A stretch of 64,000 nt of DNA, from contig NZ_WLVL01000037.1 in assembly GCF_009707125.1 (NCBI RefSeq), forward strand, positions 186,001 through 250,000, given 5' to 3'. Shown here piece after piece: positions 52,781-61,787 of this stretch. The stretch's first letter is position 1, and the number at the start of each line of letters is the position of its first letter. The notes under the pieces were generated by a model. That model saw nothing but the letters and a program-made list of their open reading frames with translations. It did no database searches and had not been told where the DNA came from. This DNA is from Arsenicicoccus cauae. GTDB lineage: Bacteria > Actinomycetota > Actinomycetes > Actinomycetales > Dermatophilaceae. The position numbers and the translations under genes were made by a program.

Positions 52781-54156
52781 CCGTCGACGCCAAAGCCTCT
52801 CCTCTCGCGACCGGCACGCCGGGCGAGGCCCGTGAGCGCGAGTCGATCCCGGTCTACGTATGGCTGATGCTGGCCTACCTGGTGACCAACATGTTCTCCG
52901 GCCACTGGAGCGAGCTGGGCATCCCGGCCCCGCTGGACCGAGCCATCCTGCTGGCCGCGCTCACCCTGCTGTACCTCGACCCGGAGCGCGACCGCGCCCG
53001 TTGGCGGCCGATCTACGGCGTCATGATCTTCCTGGTCCTGTGGACGACCTGGTCAGCCCTCACGGCAGGCACCCTCCTGACCGACAAGGGCTTCTACGCC
53101 CTGCTGGACCGGATCATCGTGCCCATGGTCATGCTGCTGGTGGGCGCCCTGGTCTTCACCACCCCCCGGCGTCGAGACCTGCTGCTCAAGACCTTGGTCC
53201 CGATGGGGCTCTACCTCGGGCTGACGTCGTGGTTCACCATCGTCGGTCCGCGCTCCCTGGTGTGGCCGCGCTACATCATCACCTTCCTCGACACCAACCC
53301 GTTGGCGGCCAACGACAGCCGTGCGGTCGGTCCGTTCCTGACCGGCGAGGGCAGCGGCTTCACGATGAACCTCTGCCTCTTCGCAGCCGGTTTCGCCGTC
53401 TATCGGTTCCGTGGCCTGTGGCGCTGGCTCGCGCTGGCGACGATACCCGCCTGCCTGATGGGTGTCGTCCTCACGGCGACGCGCTCGGCATGGCTCGCGG
53501 CTGCCCTCGGGCTCGTGGCCGTCTCCTTGCTTACTCCCGTGCTGCGCCGCTGGTTGATCCCCGCGGGGGTGGCGCTCGTGGCGCTCGGCGCGGCCGCACT
53601 CGTCGCGGTCCCCACCGTGTCCGAGCTGGTCCTGTCCCGCTTCGGCACGCAACGGTCGCTCTACGACCGCGCCAACACCTACGAGGCGGGGTGGCGCGCC
53701 CTGGACCAGCACCCGCTCTTCGGCGTCGGGTGGTCCACCTTCATCGACCACGGCGTGGACTGGGTGCGACAGTCACCGGAGTACCCCATCACCACCGTGA
53801 CCATCGAGATCCACAACGTCTTCCTGTCGCGGGCCGTGGAGACCGGGGTCATCGGTGGTGTGCTGTGGGCCGTCATCTGCCTCTTCGGCCCCTTCATCGT
53901 GCTGCTGCGCCCCGACCGTCGCACGCCGGAGCGCTACGGCTGGTGGCTGTTCACCGTCATGGCCTTCTTCGCGTGGCTCGTGCCGACCATGACCAGCCCC
54001 AACCCCTTCCCCCTGCCCAACACCCTCACCTGGATGATCGCGGGCATCGCCGGGCGCGAGTTCATCGTGCGCACGACCGGGTCCCGTACGGCGGAGCCGC
54101 AGCCCGCGGCCGCCCTGGACGAGCTGCGGCCTGCGACATCGACCAGAGAGGCATGA
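52777..54156 (+). CDS. Wzy-like O-antigen polymerase/ligase-family membrane protein
   Basis: A 459-residue protein with about 12 helices. The large loop between late helices has SLYDRANTYEAGWRALDQHPLFGVGWSTFIDHG, the Wzy/WaaL (PF04932-like) pattern including the conserved H and GVGW, followed by EIHNVFLSRAVETGVIGGVLW. It would polymerise repeat units outside the membrane. GTGA overlap upstream and ATGA overlap with the acetyltransferase downstream. Confidence 0.88.
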   Translation: MTVDAKASPLATGTPGEARERESIPVYVWLMLAYLVTNMFSGHWSELGIPAPLDRAILLAALTLLYLDPERDRARWRPIYGVMIFLVLWTTWSALTAGTLLTDKGFYALLDRIIVPMVMLLVGALVFTTPRRRDLLLKTLVPMGLYLGLTSWFTIVGPRSLVWPRYIITFLDTNPLAANDSRAVGPFLTGEGSGFTMNLCLFAAGFAVYRFRGLWRWLALATIPACLMGVVLTATRSAWLAAALGLVAVSLLTPVLRRWLIPAGVALVALGAAALVAVPTVSELVLSRFGTQRSLYDRANTYEAGWRALDQHPLFGVGWSTFIDHGVDWVRQSPEYPITTVTIEIHNVFLSRAVETGVIGGVLWAVICLFGPFIVLLRPDRRTPERYGWWLFTVMAFFAWLVPTMTSPNPFPLPNTLTWMIAGIAGREFIVRTTGSRTAEPQPAAALDELRPATSTREA

Positions 54157-54707
54157 CCATGGGCCTGAAGGACGTCTATCGGTTGGCACGCGACGAGTGG
54201 CTCCCCAAGGAGCAGCTGCGTCGGCGCAACCCGGGCGCCTACGTCACCACCCGGGCGATCTTTCGCGGAGACCCCACCCGCGTCCACCTGGGGGCGGAGG
54301 TCTACGTGGCCGGCCCCACGGTCCTGGTCTGCGACGACGGCGGCGGCCTCACAGGTGGTCGGCTCAGCGTCGGCGACCGCACCTACATCGGCGAGTTCAA
54401 CAACATCCGCTGCGCGGGTGCCTCCATCGTGATCGGCTCCGACTGCCTGATCAGCCAGCACATCACGATCGTCGGCTCCAACCACGGGGTCGCCGCGGGC
54501 CGCACCATCGTCAGCCAGCCCTGGTCCGGCGACGGGGTCGAGATCGGCGACGACGTGTGGATCGGCTCCGGGTGCACCATCCTGCCGGGCGCCAGGATCG
54601 GCGACGGGGCCGTGGTGGCCGCCGGTTCCGTCGTGCGCGGCACCGTGGAGCCCGGCGCCATCGTGGCGGGCGCCCCCGCCCGGCAGCTCCGCAGCCGCGA
54701 GGGCTGA
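54153..54707 (+). CDS. Hexapeptide-repeat (LbH) acyltransferase
   Basis: A 184-residue left-handed beta-helix acetyltransferase. Hexapeptide turns run through RLSVGDRTYIGEFNNIRC, SIVIGSDCLISQHITIVGSNHG and VEIGDDVWIGSGCTILPG, with His in GSNHG as the likely base. It is probably a sugar O-acetyltransferase decorating the polymer. ATG at 54153 overlaps the TGA of the Wzy-like gene. A 22-bp hairpin follows. Confidence 0.88.
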   Translation: MTMGLKDVYRLARDEWLPKEQLRRRNPGAYVTTRAIFRGDPTRVHLGAEVYVAGPTVLVCDDGGGLTGGRLSVGDRTYIGEFNNIRCAGASIVIGSDCLISQHITIVGSNHGVAAGRTIVSQPWSGDGVEIGDDVWIGSGCTILPGARIGDGAVVAAGSVVRGTVEPGAIVAGAPARQLRSREG

Positions 54708-54770
54708 GCCCCGCAGGTCGCCAGCGAGCGCGGTGAGGCCCGAGGCGGGCATCTCGGCATACGGCACAGG

Positions 54771-54813
54771 CAGGCGGGCCCCGCTCCCCCCTGGGGGGAG
54801 CGGGGCCCGCCTG
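54771..54813. terminator. Near-perfect 43-nt palindromic terminator
   Basis: Perfect 21-bp arms (54771-54791 and 54793-54813) around one base; in practice the central bases form the loop. It lies between the plus-strand acetyltransferase and the minus-strand lipoprotein gene, so it can stop both. Confidence 0.88.
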
Positions 54814-54824
54814 CGTCTCGTGGC

Positions 54825-55988
54825 TCAGGAGCCGGGCTTGCCGTACTCCCGCTGCACGACCTGCACCTTGTCCCAGGGGAAGCCCTCCAGGACCTTGTAG
54901 TTGGGCTGGCCGCCGAGGATCTCGGGCCACGGATCCTTGCCCGTCCGGGCCTTCTCCGGCTGACCCGACTCGGCATACAAGGCCACAGCGCCCGAGGTGT
55001 CCACGACGATGAAGCCGTACTTTTGGGCTGCGCGTGCAACAGCCTTACCAATTGGGGACAGCTGGAGCTTCTCGACGTCGACGGAGGGATCGAGCCTTAG
55101 CCGAGCCCCTTCGGGGATGGCGGTGGGATCGTTTGAGTTACCGTCACTGCGGTTGGCGGGATACCAGATCTGGCTTGCATCCCTCGTGGCGATCAACCCG
55201 ATTCCCATGGCGTGTTCGATCTTCCGGGTGCGCGCTTCCTGCAAAGAAATCATGTAACCGACATGTGCCAGTCCCGACGCGGCGACACCGAACGGTTGAT
55301 CGTAGTAGCCAGGAGCGGTCGAGACGTTGTCGATACGACCGCCCCAGCAGGCCCGCCACCCGGGCTTGGCGCCCTTGGTGGGCTCCATCACCCAGAACTC
55401 CCACAGCTGGTCGGTGTCCTTGTTGTAGATGGACAGAGCTTTGTCCGTCCCTGAGGCCGGCTGAGCGTTCCGAGGCACGGGCACCTGCTTGAACATCGCG
55501 GGGCCGTTGAGGAGGCCAGCTGGAGCGGCACCCTTCTTCTGGCAGTCGTAGAACGCCACGTCCTGTTTGGGTACAGAGTTATCGACCACGTAGAAGCTCG
55601 GGTTGTACTGGTGCGTATTGAAGGCGGCAACGCCTCCCCAGTGAGGCGTGATCTGCCCCTGGAGGTTCTTGATCATCGCCGCGCTGTCTTGGTCCTTCGG
55701 TGCCTTGCTGACGTCGACGCGAAAGACGTTGTCGGGGGCGAAGAGCTGGCTGGGCGGCGTGTCGGCAGCCTTGGGCGAGGCCACGGTGGTGGGCGGCGTC
55801 GTCAGGGCCATCTGCGTGCGCGTCGTGCCCCCCGGCGAGGCGGAGGTGGAGGCCGAGGGCGCCCCCGAGGAGGTGGGCGCGCCAGAGGTCGGCGAGGTCT
55901 TGTCGGGCTCCCCCGAGCAGGCCGCCGCGCCGAGCAGCAGCACGGCAGCGGCGGCGGACAGCGAGGCCCGCGTGCGCGTGGTCGTCAT
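54825..55988 (-). CDS. Conserved lipoprotein of a surface-polysaccharide context
   Basis: A 387-residue lipoprotein: signal ASLSAAAAVLLLGAAAC with the lipobox Cys near 24, a Thr/Ser/Pro spacer (25-70), then a compact domain with FRVDVSKAPKDQDSA, WGGVAAFNTHQYNPSFYVVD, WRACWGGRIDNVSTAPGYYD and AQKYGFIVVDTSGAVALYAES. I recall similar secreted proteins in actinobacterial exopolysaccharide loci, but no named function. Codons in the segment about 55020-55650 are visibly less GC-biased than the ends, suggesting a recombinant centre. Confidence 0.75.
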   Translation of the reverse strand: MTTTRTRASLSAAAAVLLLGAAACSGEPDKTSPTSGAPTSSGAPSASTSASPGGTTRTQMALTTPPTTVASPKAADTPPSQLFAPDNVFRVDVSKAPKDQDSAAMIKNLQGQITPHWGGVAAFNTHQYNPSFYVVDNSVPKQDVAFYDCQKKGAAPAGLLNGPAMFKQVPVPRNAQPASGTDKALSIYNKDTDQLWEFWVMEPTKGAKPGWRACWGGRIDNVSTAPGYYDQPFGVAASGLAHVGYMISLQEARTRKIEHAMGIGLIATRDASQIWYPANRSDGNSNDPTAIPEGARLRLDPSVDVEKLQLSPIGKAVARAAQKYGFIVVDTSGAVALYAESGQPEKARTGKDPWPEILGGQPNYKVLEGFPWDKVQVVQREYGKPGS

Positions 55989-56047
55989 CGTTGTGATCCC
56001 CCAGGTGGTCAGGTGGTCATTCGATCAGGTGGCTGGTGCGGCGGCGC

Positions 56048-57616
56048 TCAGGTGACCAGGTCCGCGCCGCGGCGGCGGCGGTCGATCATCGCCTTGAGCT
56101 CTCGAGGTCCAACGGTCAGCAGGACGTAGACGATCCCGGCCGGAGCCGCAGCGACGCCGCAGGCCAGCAGCGAGAGTGCTCCCTCCTTGATGTAGCCGGC
56201 GCCGATGAGCAGGCTCATTCCGTAGACGGACAGGTAGGCGATGGACGCGGTGAAGAGCATCTCCAGCACCGGGACCTCCTGCAAGGAGGAGCGCGGAGCC
56301 TGCGGGAGGTGCTTGGCGACGTGGCGCAGCAGGAAGACGAAGGCGACGAGCTGTGCCGCGACGGTGGCGGCGACGGACCCGAGGACCCCGAACGGGATGA
56401 TGAAGGCCACCGTCAGGGCGAGGTTGAGCGTCACGTTGACGATGCCGTACCTCATGTCGATCTCGGGGCGCCCGAGCGTGAGCACCCACAGGATCAGCGG
56501 GATGGCGAGCAGCGGGAAGAAGTGGCCCAGCAGCGCCAGCGCGGCGACCTGGCCCGGCAGCGGCGTGTCCATGTGCAGCCAGTGCACGACGCCGAAGAAG
56601 CAAGCCGGCACGCCGACGGCCACCCAGCCCGACACGAACTTCACCCACAGGCTCTGCAGCCGCTCGAAGCGCGGCAGCGAGACCTCCGCGCCGTCGGCGC
56701 CGACCCACCGCCCGATGAGCGCCTGCATAGGCGTGCCGGCCGCGTTGGCAGGCAGCGACCGCAGCTGGAAGGCGAACTGCGAGCCGGGCCCGAAGATCCC
56801 GACCTGGGCCGCGGCGAAGCGCCCCACGATGAGCATGTCGCCCTGCAGCCCCGCCATCTCCAGGACGCTCGCGATCTGCGCCTTCCAGGCGTAAGTGAAG
56901 AAGTCCTTCAGCTCCGCCATGGTGATGAAGCGGACGCCGTCGCGGGACAGGAAGCGCATCGCCGACGGGACGATCAGCACCGTGCTGAGGATCTGCTGAG
57001 CGATGAACGTGTAGGCGACGCCGTAGAGGCCCACGCCTGACTTCACGGTCCAGATCATGCCGGCGGCGTAGACGGCGTGCCCGAGGAGCCCGGTCAGGCT
57101 GGGGACGGAGAACTTCTGCATGCTGTAGAGCACGCAGGCGAAGAGCTGGCGGGCCAGCGCGACCCCGACCACGACCACCATTGTGCGCAGCAGGAAGGTC
57201 GTCTGGTCCTGCAGGGCGGCGGAGGTCTTGAAGAAGCGGACGATGGCCGGCGACGCGATCCACAGAGCGGTGAAGACCACCGCCGAGACGGCGGTCACGA
57301 TGCCGATGAGCGAGACGAGCAGCTTGGTCATCTGCTCGCGCGCGCCCCGGCCGGCATAGATGGTGAAGTAGCGCTGGGCGCTCGCTCCGATCCCCCCGTC
57401 GAAGGTCCCCATCGCGGCCGCGAGGCTGTTGACGACCAGGAACTTGCCGTAGGCCTCCAGACCCAGCCCGTGAAAGACGAAGGGGGTCAGGACCAGGTTG
57501 AGCGCCAACGGGGCCACCTGGGCCAGGGTCTGCCAGCTGGCCCCACGCACCAGCACCCGGGCTGCAGAGCTCGACCCGGCCGGCGTCGCAGGAGTGTCCG
57601 TCGTCCCCTCAGTCAC
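56048..57616 (-). CDS. Wzx-like polysaccharide flippase (MOP superfamily)
   Basis: A 522-residue protein with about 14 helices. It has the N-terminal WQTLAQVAPLALNLVLTPFVFHGLGLEAYGKFLVVNSLA and GTFDGGIGASAQRYFTIYAGRG of O-antigen flippases. It would move lipid-linked repeat units across the membrane for the Wzy-like polymerase. GTG at 57616 is chosen from several in-frame starts because the upstream 99 codons are antisense-like. The lipoprotein gene follows after 59 nt containing three CAGGTGG repeats. Confidence 0.88.
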   Translation of the reverse strand: MTEGTTDTPATPAGSSSAARVLVRGASWQTLAQVAPLALNLVLTPFVFHGLGLEAYGKFLVVNSLAAAMGTFDGGIGASAQRYFTIYAGRGAREQMTKLLVSLIGIVTAVSAVVFTALWIASPAIVRFFKTSAALQDQTTFLLRTMVVVVGVALARQLFACVLYSMQKFSVPSLTGLLGHAVYAAGMIWTVKSGVGLYGVAYTFIAQQILSTVLIVPSAMRFLSRDGVRFITMAELKDFFTYAWKAQIASVLEMAGLQGDMLIVGRFAAAQVGIFGPGSQFAFQLRSLPANAAGTPMQALIGRWVGADGAEVSLPRFERLQSLWVKFVSGWVAVGVPACFFGVVHWLHMDTPLPGQVAALALLGHFFPLLAIPLILWVLTLGRPEIDMRYGIVNVTLNLALTVAFIIPFGVLGSVAATVAAQLVAFVFLLRHVAKHLPQAPRSSLQEVPVLEMLFTASIAYLSVYGMSLLIGAGYIKEGALSLLACGVAAAPAGIVYVLLTVGPRELKAMIDRRRRGADLVT

Positions 57617-57903
57617 GCGCGCACCCCTGCGGGCGCGGCAGCAGGGCAGCGGGACGGACACGGAGGGTGAAGGGCACCCCGTCATCCTACGGTCGGGTCC
57701 CGGGCCTTCGGTTACGTTCCGAGATCTTGAGAGTGCGCTCCGAGGCATGGGGTCCGGCTCCACCCAGGGGGACCAGACCGGCCTCACCGTGCGTGCGCGG
57801 ACGTTACCGCAGCGCGATGACGCCTGCTCCAGAATCCCGCCAACGCCCTTCCCGACCCGCTCCACGCCCGTAGGGTTGGGGGCGGACCAGGAACGGAGTA
57901 CCC
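57617..57903. other. Divergent promoter region between flippase and GT2 genes
   Basis: 287 nt with no supported gene. TAGGAT in minus-strand reading (57684-57689) can drive the flippase; TAGGGT (57871-57876) lies 28 nt before the GT2 ATG, which has CGGAG at 5-nt spacing. Confidence 0.45.
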
Positions 57904-58896
57904 ATGCCTTCACCGAGCCAGCCGCTCGTGTCGATCGTCATCCCCTGCTACCAGGCGCAGCGCTTCCTCGGAGCGGCGGTCACGAGTGCCCTGACGCAGA
58001 CCTACCCGCACATCGAGGTCGTGGCGACCGACGACGGCAGCAGCGACCGCACGCCGGAGCTGCTCGCCGCCTACGGCGACCTCGTGCGGGTCGTGACCCA
58101 GGACAACAAGGGCCTGCCGGGCGCCCGCAACGCGGCGATCCACGAGGCCCGGGGCGAGCTGATCTGCCTCCTCGACGCCGACGACATCCTGCTGCCGCCC
58201 TACGTCCAGGCGGCCGTCGACGTGTGGGCGGCGGCGGGGTCGCCACGGGCCTTCGTCACGTGCGACGCGCTGCTGATGAGCGCGGCCGGGATCGTGCCGG
58301 GGCGCACCGTGCTGCCCTCCGGCACCCCCTCCCCCGACCGGCAGCGACAGCACATCCTGGAGAACAACTTCGTGTCGGGCTTCGCGGTCTTCCCCCGCCG
58401 CATGTGGGAGGAGGTCGGCGGCTACGACGAGTCCATGCGGGTCTGCGAGGACTACGACTTCTGGGCTCGCGCGATCTACGGCGGCTGGCGCGCGGAGTAT
58501 GTCACCGCGCAGCACGCGCTGTACCGCCGGGTGTCCGGCACCCTGTCCACGCAGAGCGAGCGGATGTATGCCGGGGAGCAGGAGGTGCTGCGGCACATCG
58601 CCGAGCAGTACGCCGACTCGCTGAGCGCGCAGGAGCGGGCCTTCGTCGAGCTGCGGCTCGCGCAGGGCTCCGCCGTGCGGCAGGTCGACCTAGGTGAGCA
58701 CGCGCTGCGCCGCGGGGACCGGGCGACCGCCGCCCACCACTTCGCCCTGGCAGCCCGGCTCATGCCGAGCTCGCGCCGGATCAGGCTCAAGGCCGAGCTG
58801 CTGCGGCGCCTCCCCGCGGCCGGGTCGGTCTACGCTCGTCGCCTGGCCACCAAGGACCGGGAGACCGGACGAACCTTCGAGGACACCAGCTCGTGA
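57904..58896 (+). CDS. Family 2 glycosyltransferase
   Basis: A 330-residue GT-A enzyme. PLVSIVIPCYQAQRFLGAAVTSALTQTYPHIEVVATDDGSSD binds nucleotide; LLDADDILLPPYV has the DxD; VCEDYDFWARAIYGG is the ED(Y)D acceptor/base region. A C-terminal helical segment (about 240-320) is basic. Its TGA overlaps the GTG of the next GT2 (GTGA), so the two act in the same pathway. Confidence 0.92.
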   Translation: MPSPSQPLVSIVIPCYQAQRFLGAAVTSALTQTYPHIEVVATDDGSSDRTPELLAAYGDLVRVVTQDNKGLPGARNAAIHEARGELICLLDADDILLPPYVQAAVDVWAAAGSPRAFVTCDALLMSAAGIVPGRTVLPSGTPSPDRQRQHILENNFVSGFAVFPRRMWEEVGGYDESMRVCEDYDFWARAIYGGWRAEYVTAQHALYRRVSGTLSTQSERMYAGEQEVLRHIAEQYADSLSAQERAFVELRLAQGSAVRQVDLGEHALRRGDRATAAHHFALAARLMPSSRRIRLKAELLRRLPAAGSVYARRLATKDRETGRTFEDTSS

Positions 58897-59747
58897 CAGC
58901 TATGCGCCCCCCGACGCCCCGGGCGTCTGTGATCATCCCTGCACACAACGAGGCCAGGGTTATACACCGGTGCCTGCAGTCCCTCGAGGACTCGGGCCTG
59001 CCCCTGGACATCGTGGTCGCCGCCAACGGCTGCACCGACAGCACTGTGGAGGTCGCGAGCTCGTTCGCTGGCGTGACGGTCCTAGACCTGCCTGAGCCCT
59101 CTAAGGTCGCCGCGCTCAACTCCGGCGATGCGGCAGCAGTGGCATACCCGCGCGTCTACCTCGATGCGGACATCTCTCTATCGCCCACCGCTCTGGCCGA
59201 TCTCGTCCGCGCCCTTGACACGGACCGTGCGATCGCGGCGGCCCCGCAGGTCCGCTTCGCAACGGATGCGGCGTCCTGGCCGGTGCGCGCCTTCTACGAC
59301 GTATTCAGGGAACTGCCCTACGTTCGCGACCAGCTGGTTGGGCTCGGTGTCTACGGCCTATCTCGCAGCGGGCGAGCTCGCTTCGAACGATTCCCGGCGT
59401 TAACCAGTGATGACCTCTTCGTGCAGCGGCTCTTCGCGCCGGACGAGCGCATCGTGGTCCCGAGCACCTTCGAGGTGCAGGTCCCTCGGACCTTGAGCAA
59501 TTTGATTGCGGTGCGCGTGCGCGTGGCAAAGGGAAACCGTCAGCTTGCCCGCGAGGGCGATGATTCTGCCCGGGGCGACTTCTCCCCGAGCACGGGCGGC
59601 ACGGCCACTGCCCTCCTGGGCTTGGTGCGGAGTCGCCCGACAACGACTCCATCCGTCCTCGTGTATCTGGCAGTGACCCTCGTAGCCCGTGCTCGCGCCC
59701 AGCGTGCGAAGGCAGGGGCGTGGGAGCGAGACGCGTCCACTCGCTGA
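58893..59747 (+). CDS. Family 2 glycosyltransferase
   Basis: A 284-residue GT-A enzyme: RASVIIPAHNEARVIHRCLQSLEDSGLPLDIVVAANGCTD, the DxD in VYLDADISLSP, and a C-terminal SNLIAVRVRVAKGNRQLA. Compared with the upstream GT2, codons are less extreme in GC (for example TCT, CTA, ATT). This marks the start of the lower-GC stretch that runs to about 61.7 kb. Start GTG overlaps the upstream stop. Confidence 0.9.
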   Translation: MTAMRPPTPRASVIIPAHNEARVIHRCLQSLEDSGLPLDIVVAANGCTDSTVEVASSFAGVTVLDLPEPSKVAALNSGDAAAVAYPRVYLDADISLSPTALADLVRALDTDRAIAAAPQVRFATDAASWPVRAFYDVFRELPYVRDQLVGLGVYGLSRSGRARFERFPALTSDDLFVQRLFAPDERIVVPSTFEVQVPRTLSNLIAVRVRVAKGNRQLAREGDDSARGDFSPSTGGTATALLGLVRSRPTTTPSVLVYLAVTLVARARAQRAKAGAWERDASTR

Positions 59748-59800
59748 CTCACTGGGAATCTATTTCAGAGCCGTATCGCATTCTAACGAAGGACAGGGTT

Positions 59801-60358
59801 ATGGACGAGCGCGCGAGTATTGGTCAGCGTCGAACCCCGGCCCCCAGTTGGGGGGACGCGAAGACACGTATGCGGGAATGTTTGCGCATCGACTTTGCAA
59901 AGAATCCCACCCTGTCGCAACGAATCACCCTCGCGGTATGGCGCCTGGGCCAGGCCACGTACGGGCAGCGCCACCCCGTCGCCCGACTTTGCCGGATGCT
60001 GCAGCAGGTAGCCAACGCGGTGTGGTTTCGGGGCATCATGGGGGCAGAAATCCCCACGAGCATCCCTGCCGGTCCCGGGCTCTGGCTACCCCATTCCGTA
60101 AGGGGCGTCATCATGCACCACAGCGTCGTCATTGGTTCCAACTGCACGATCTATCACCACACAACACTCGGGCTGGTTGGCGACACTGGGAATGGCCCCA
60201 CGATCGAGGACGACTGCTACATCGGTGCGGGCGCACAACTGCTCGGCCCGATCACGGTGGCTCGTGGAACCAAGATCGGCGCCAATGCCGTGCTCACTAA
60301 GAGCACCGAACCAGGTGGTACCTACGTCGGTGTCCCCGCTCGTTTGATCGAGCGATGA
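59801..60358 (+). CDS. Serine-acetyltransferase-like LbH acetyltransferase
   Basis: A 185-residue protein of the CysE/WcaF type. Hexapeptide repeats are visible in GVIMHHSVVIGSNCTIYHHTTLGL, PTIEDDCYIGAGAQLLGPITV and GTKIGANAVLTKS, ending PGGTYVGVPARLI. The position after GT2 genes suggests sugar O-acetylation, not cysteine synthesis. ATG at 59801 follows AAGGACAGGGTT. Lower GC than the flanks. Convergent with the GT4 gene 42 nt away. Confidence 0.87.
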   Translation: MDERASIGQRRTPAPSWGDAKTRMRECLRIDFAKNPTLSQRITLAVWRLGQATYGQRHPVARLCRMLQQVANAVWFRGIMGAEIPTSIPAGPGLWLPHSVRGVIMHHSVVIGSNCTIYHHTTLGLVGDTGNGPTIEDDCYIGAGAQLLGPITVARGTKIGANAVLTKSTEPGGTYVGVPARLIER

Positions 60359-60400
60359 CCCGCCAGAGAGGTTTGGAGTCAGTTTCGGCCTGTGACGCCG

Positions 60401-61666
60401 TCAAGCTTGCTGCACTTCGCGCATGAATGCCGCCATCGCAGGGCTGGCGGTGGCAGGAGTGAACCCGGCAAGTACGGCCTGCCGACCTCGCTTCCCCATC
60501 TCCAGGCGACGGTCGGGGTGGTCAGCCAACTCGGTGAGAGCATCTGCGACAAGGTCGGCGCGGCCAGCGTGAACCACCCGCCCGGACAGGTGATCCTCAA
60601 CCAGCTCAGAGACTGCGGCGATCCGCGTGGTCACGACGGGCAGTTCGGTAGCCATCGCTTCCATGAGAACGACCGGTAGCCCTTCCTGGAACGAGGGAAG
60701 AGCAAAGACATCGGCCCACGCGTACTGTTCAAGGATATCGTCCTGCCCGACGGGACCTACCAGGTGCACCCGATCGGCCAGACCGGCAGCCGAGATCTGC
60801 CTCTGTAGTGTCTCGAGGAGTTCACCAGTGCCGATGAGACGAGCCGTAAAGTCAACGCCTCGCTCGCTAAGGAGGGCCAGCGCGTCGACGAGGACAGGGC
60901 CCCCCTTCTGGGGCACGAGCCTGCCGACGTAGAGCACCCGCAGGGGGCCGGAGCGATGGGCTCGTTCGGCTGAAAGTCCCTTGAACACGGTCGGCTCGAC
61001 CGTCATTCTGACCTTGCTCATCTTGGCCCAGTGTTCTGGCTCCACGAGTCGCATAAGTTGGCTACGGCCAAAATCGCTGATGACGGAAACACCTTGAGCT
61101 GCCCGCAACTTGGCCGGTACGTCCCACTGCTCCACCATCTCGAACTCCCCGGGACCGTGGATGGTCAGAGACCATCGCCACCCACCCGTCGGGCCATCCT
61201 CAGCTTGACCGAGCGCAGTGACGAGCCGGGCCACATCAGCGGCAACGTTCGCCATGTGAACGTGCAGGTGGCGCAGGCCGTCTCGGCGCATGTAGTCATA
61301 CAACACAACGGCTTCGCCAAAGTAAAACAGCTGCCACAGCCTCGACCTGGGTTCAAGACGCCCCGTGGACAATGCGATTCGCAAGCCCTTCCACCACACA
61401 TCGCCGCGTCGTCTCATCAAACCCAGGTGCGCTCGCGCCCAATGCCACTTTGGGGCGCCAATGATGGGGCGGGTTCGGGTCGCCTCCGAGCGCATGGTCG
61501 ACGACGACAGCTCGCCCTCGGGACAGGGGCGCACGGTAAAGGTGACCACATCGATGCCTTGGCCACGCAAACCGTCGATCTCTCGCTCGATGAACGTGTG
61601 CGATAGAGCGGGGTACTTGCTGACCAGATAGGCCACACGGAGTTGTCCCGGACGGGAAGCAGACAT
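60401..61666 (-). CDS. Family 4 glycosyltransferase
   Basis: A 421-residue GT-B enzyme. The N-terminal acceptor domain has LRVAYLVSKYPALSHTFIEREIDGLRGQG, the start of colanic-acid WcaL/AmsK-type enzymes; the C-terminal donor domain has VLYVGRLVPQKGGPVLVDAL, GPVGQDDILEQYAWADVFALPSFQEGLPVVLMEAMATELPVV (E-x7-E motif). ATG at 61666 has GGAAGG at 6-nt spacing; a 10-residue extension is less likely. Codon bias is weaker than in atpD beside it. Confidence 0.92.
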   Translation of the reverse strand: MSASRPGQLRVAYLVSKYPALSHTFIEREIDGLRGQGIDVVTFTVRPCPEGELSSSTMRSEATRTRPIIGAPKWHWARAHLGLMRRRGDVWWKGLRIALSTGRLEPRSRLWQLFYFGEAVVLYDYMRRDGLRHLHVHMANVAADVARLVTALGQAEDGPTGGWRWSLTIHGPGEFEMVEQWDVPAKLRAAQGVSVISDFGRSQLMRLVEPEHWAKMSKVRMTVEPTVFKGLSAERAHRSGPLRVLYVGRLVPQKGGPVLVDALALLSERGVDFTARLIGTGELLETLQRQISAAGLADRVHLVGPVGQDDILEQYAWADVFALPSFQEGLPVVLMEAMATELPVVTTRIAAVSELVEDHLSGRVVHAGRADLVADALTELADHPDRRLEMGKRGRQAVLAGFTPATASPAMAAFMREVQQA

Positions 61667-61787
61667 GGATCGCCTTCCACGAGGATCTTGGCTCACCCAG
61701 TGTACGGACCCAACGATGGGCCGCGGACCCGTTCATCAAGTCCCATGCGACCACTCACCCGTGCACGTTGGTGCGCCCTAGCAAAGG
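61667..61787. other. Short interval between atpD terminator and GT4 gene
   Basis: 121 nt upstream of the GT4 gene, which must hold its promoter. In minus-strand reading there is no consensus hexamer pair I would defend. No gene is seen. This is the right-hand junction of the polysaccharide insert. Confidence 0.4.

Noticed and set aside
55990-56040. CAGGTGG repeats as a CRISPR-like or recombination array
   Set aside because: Only three short copies with irregular spacing in a gap between two genes; most likely simple sequence.
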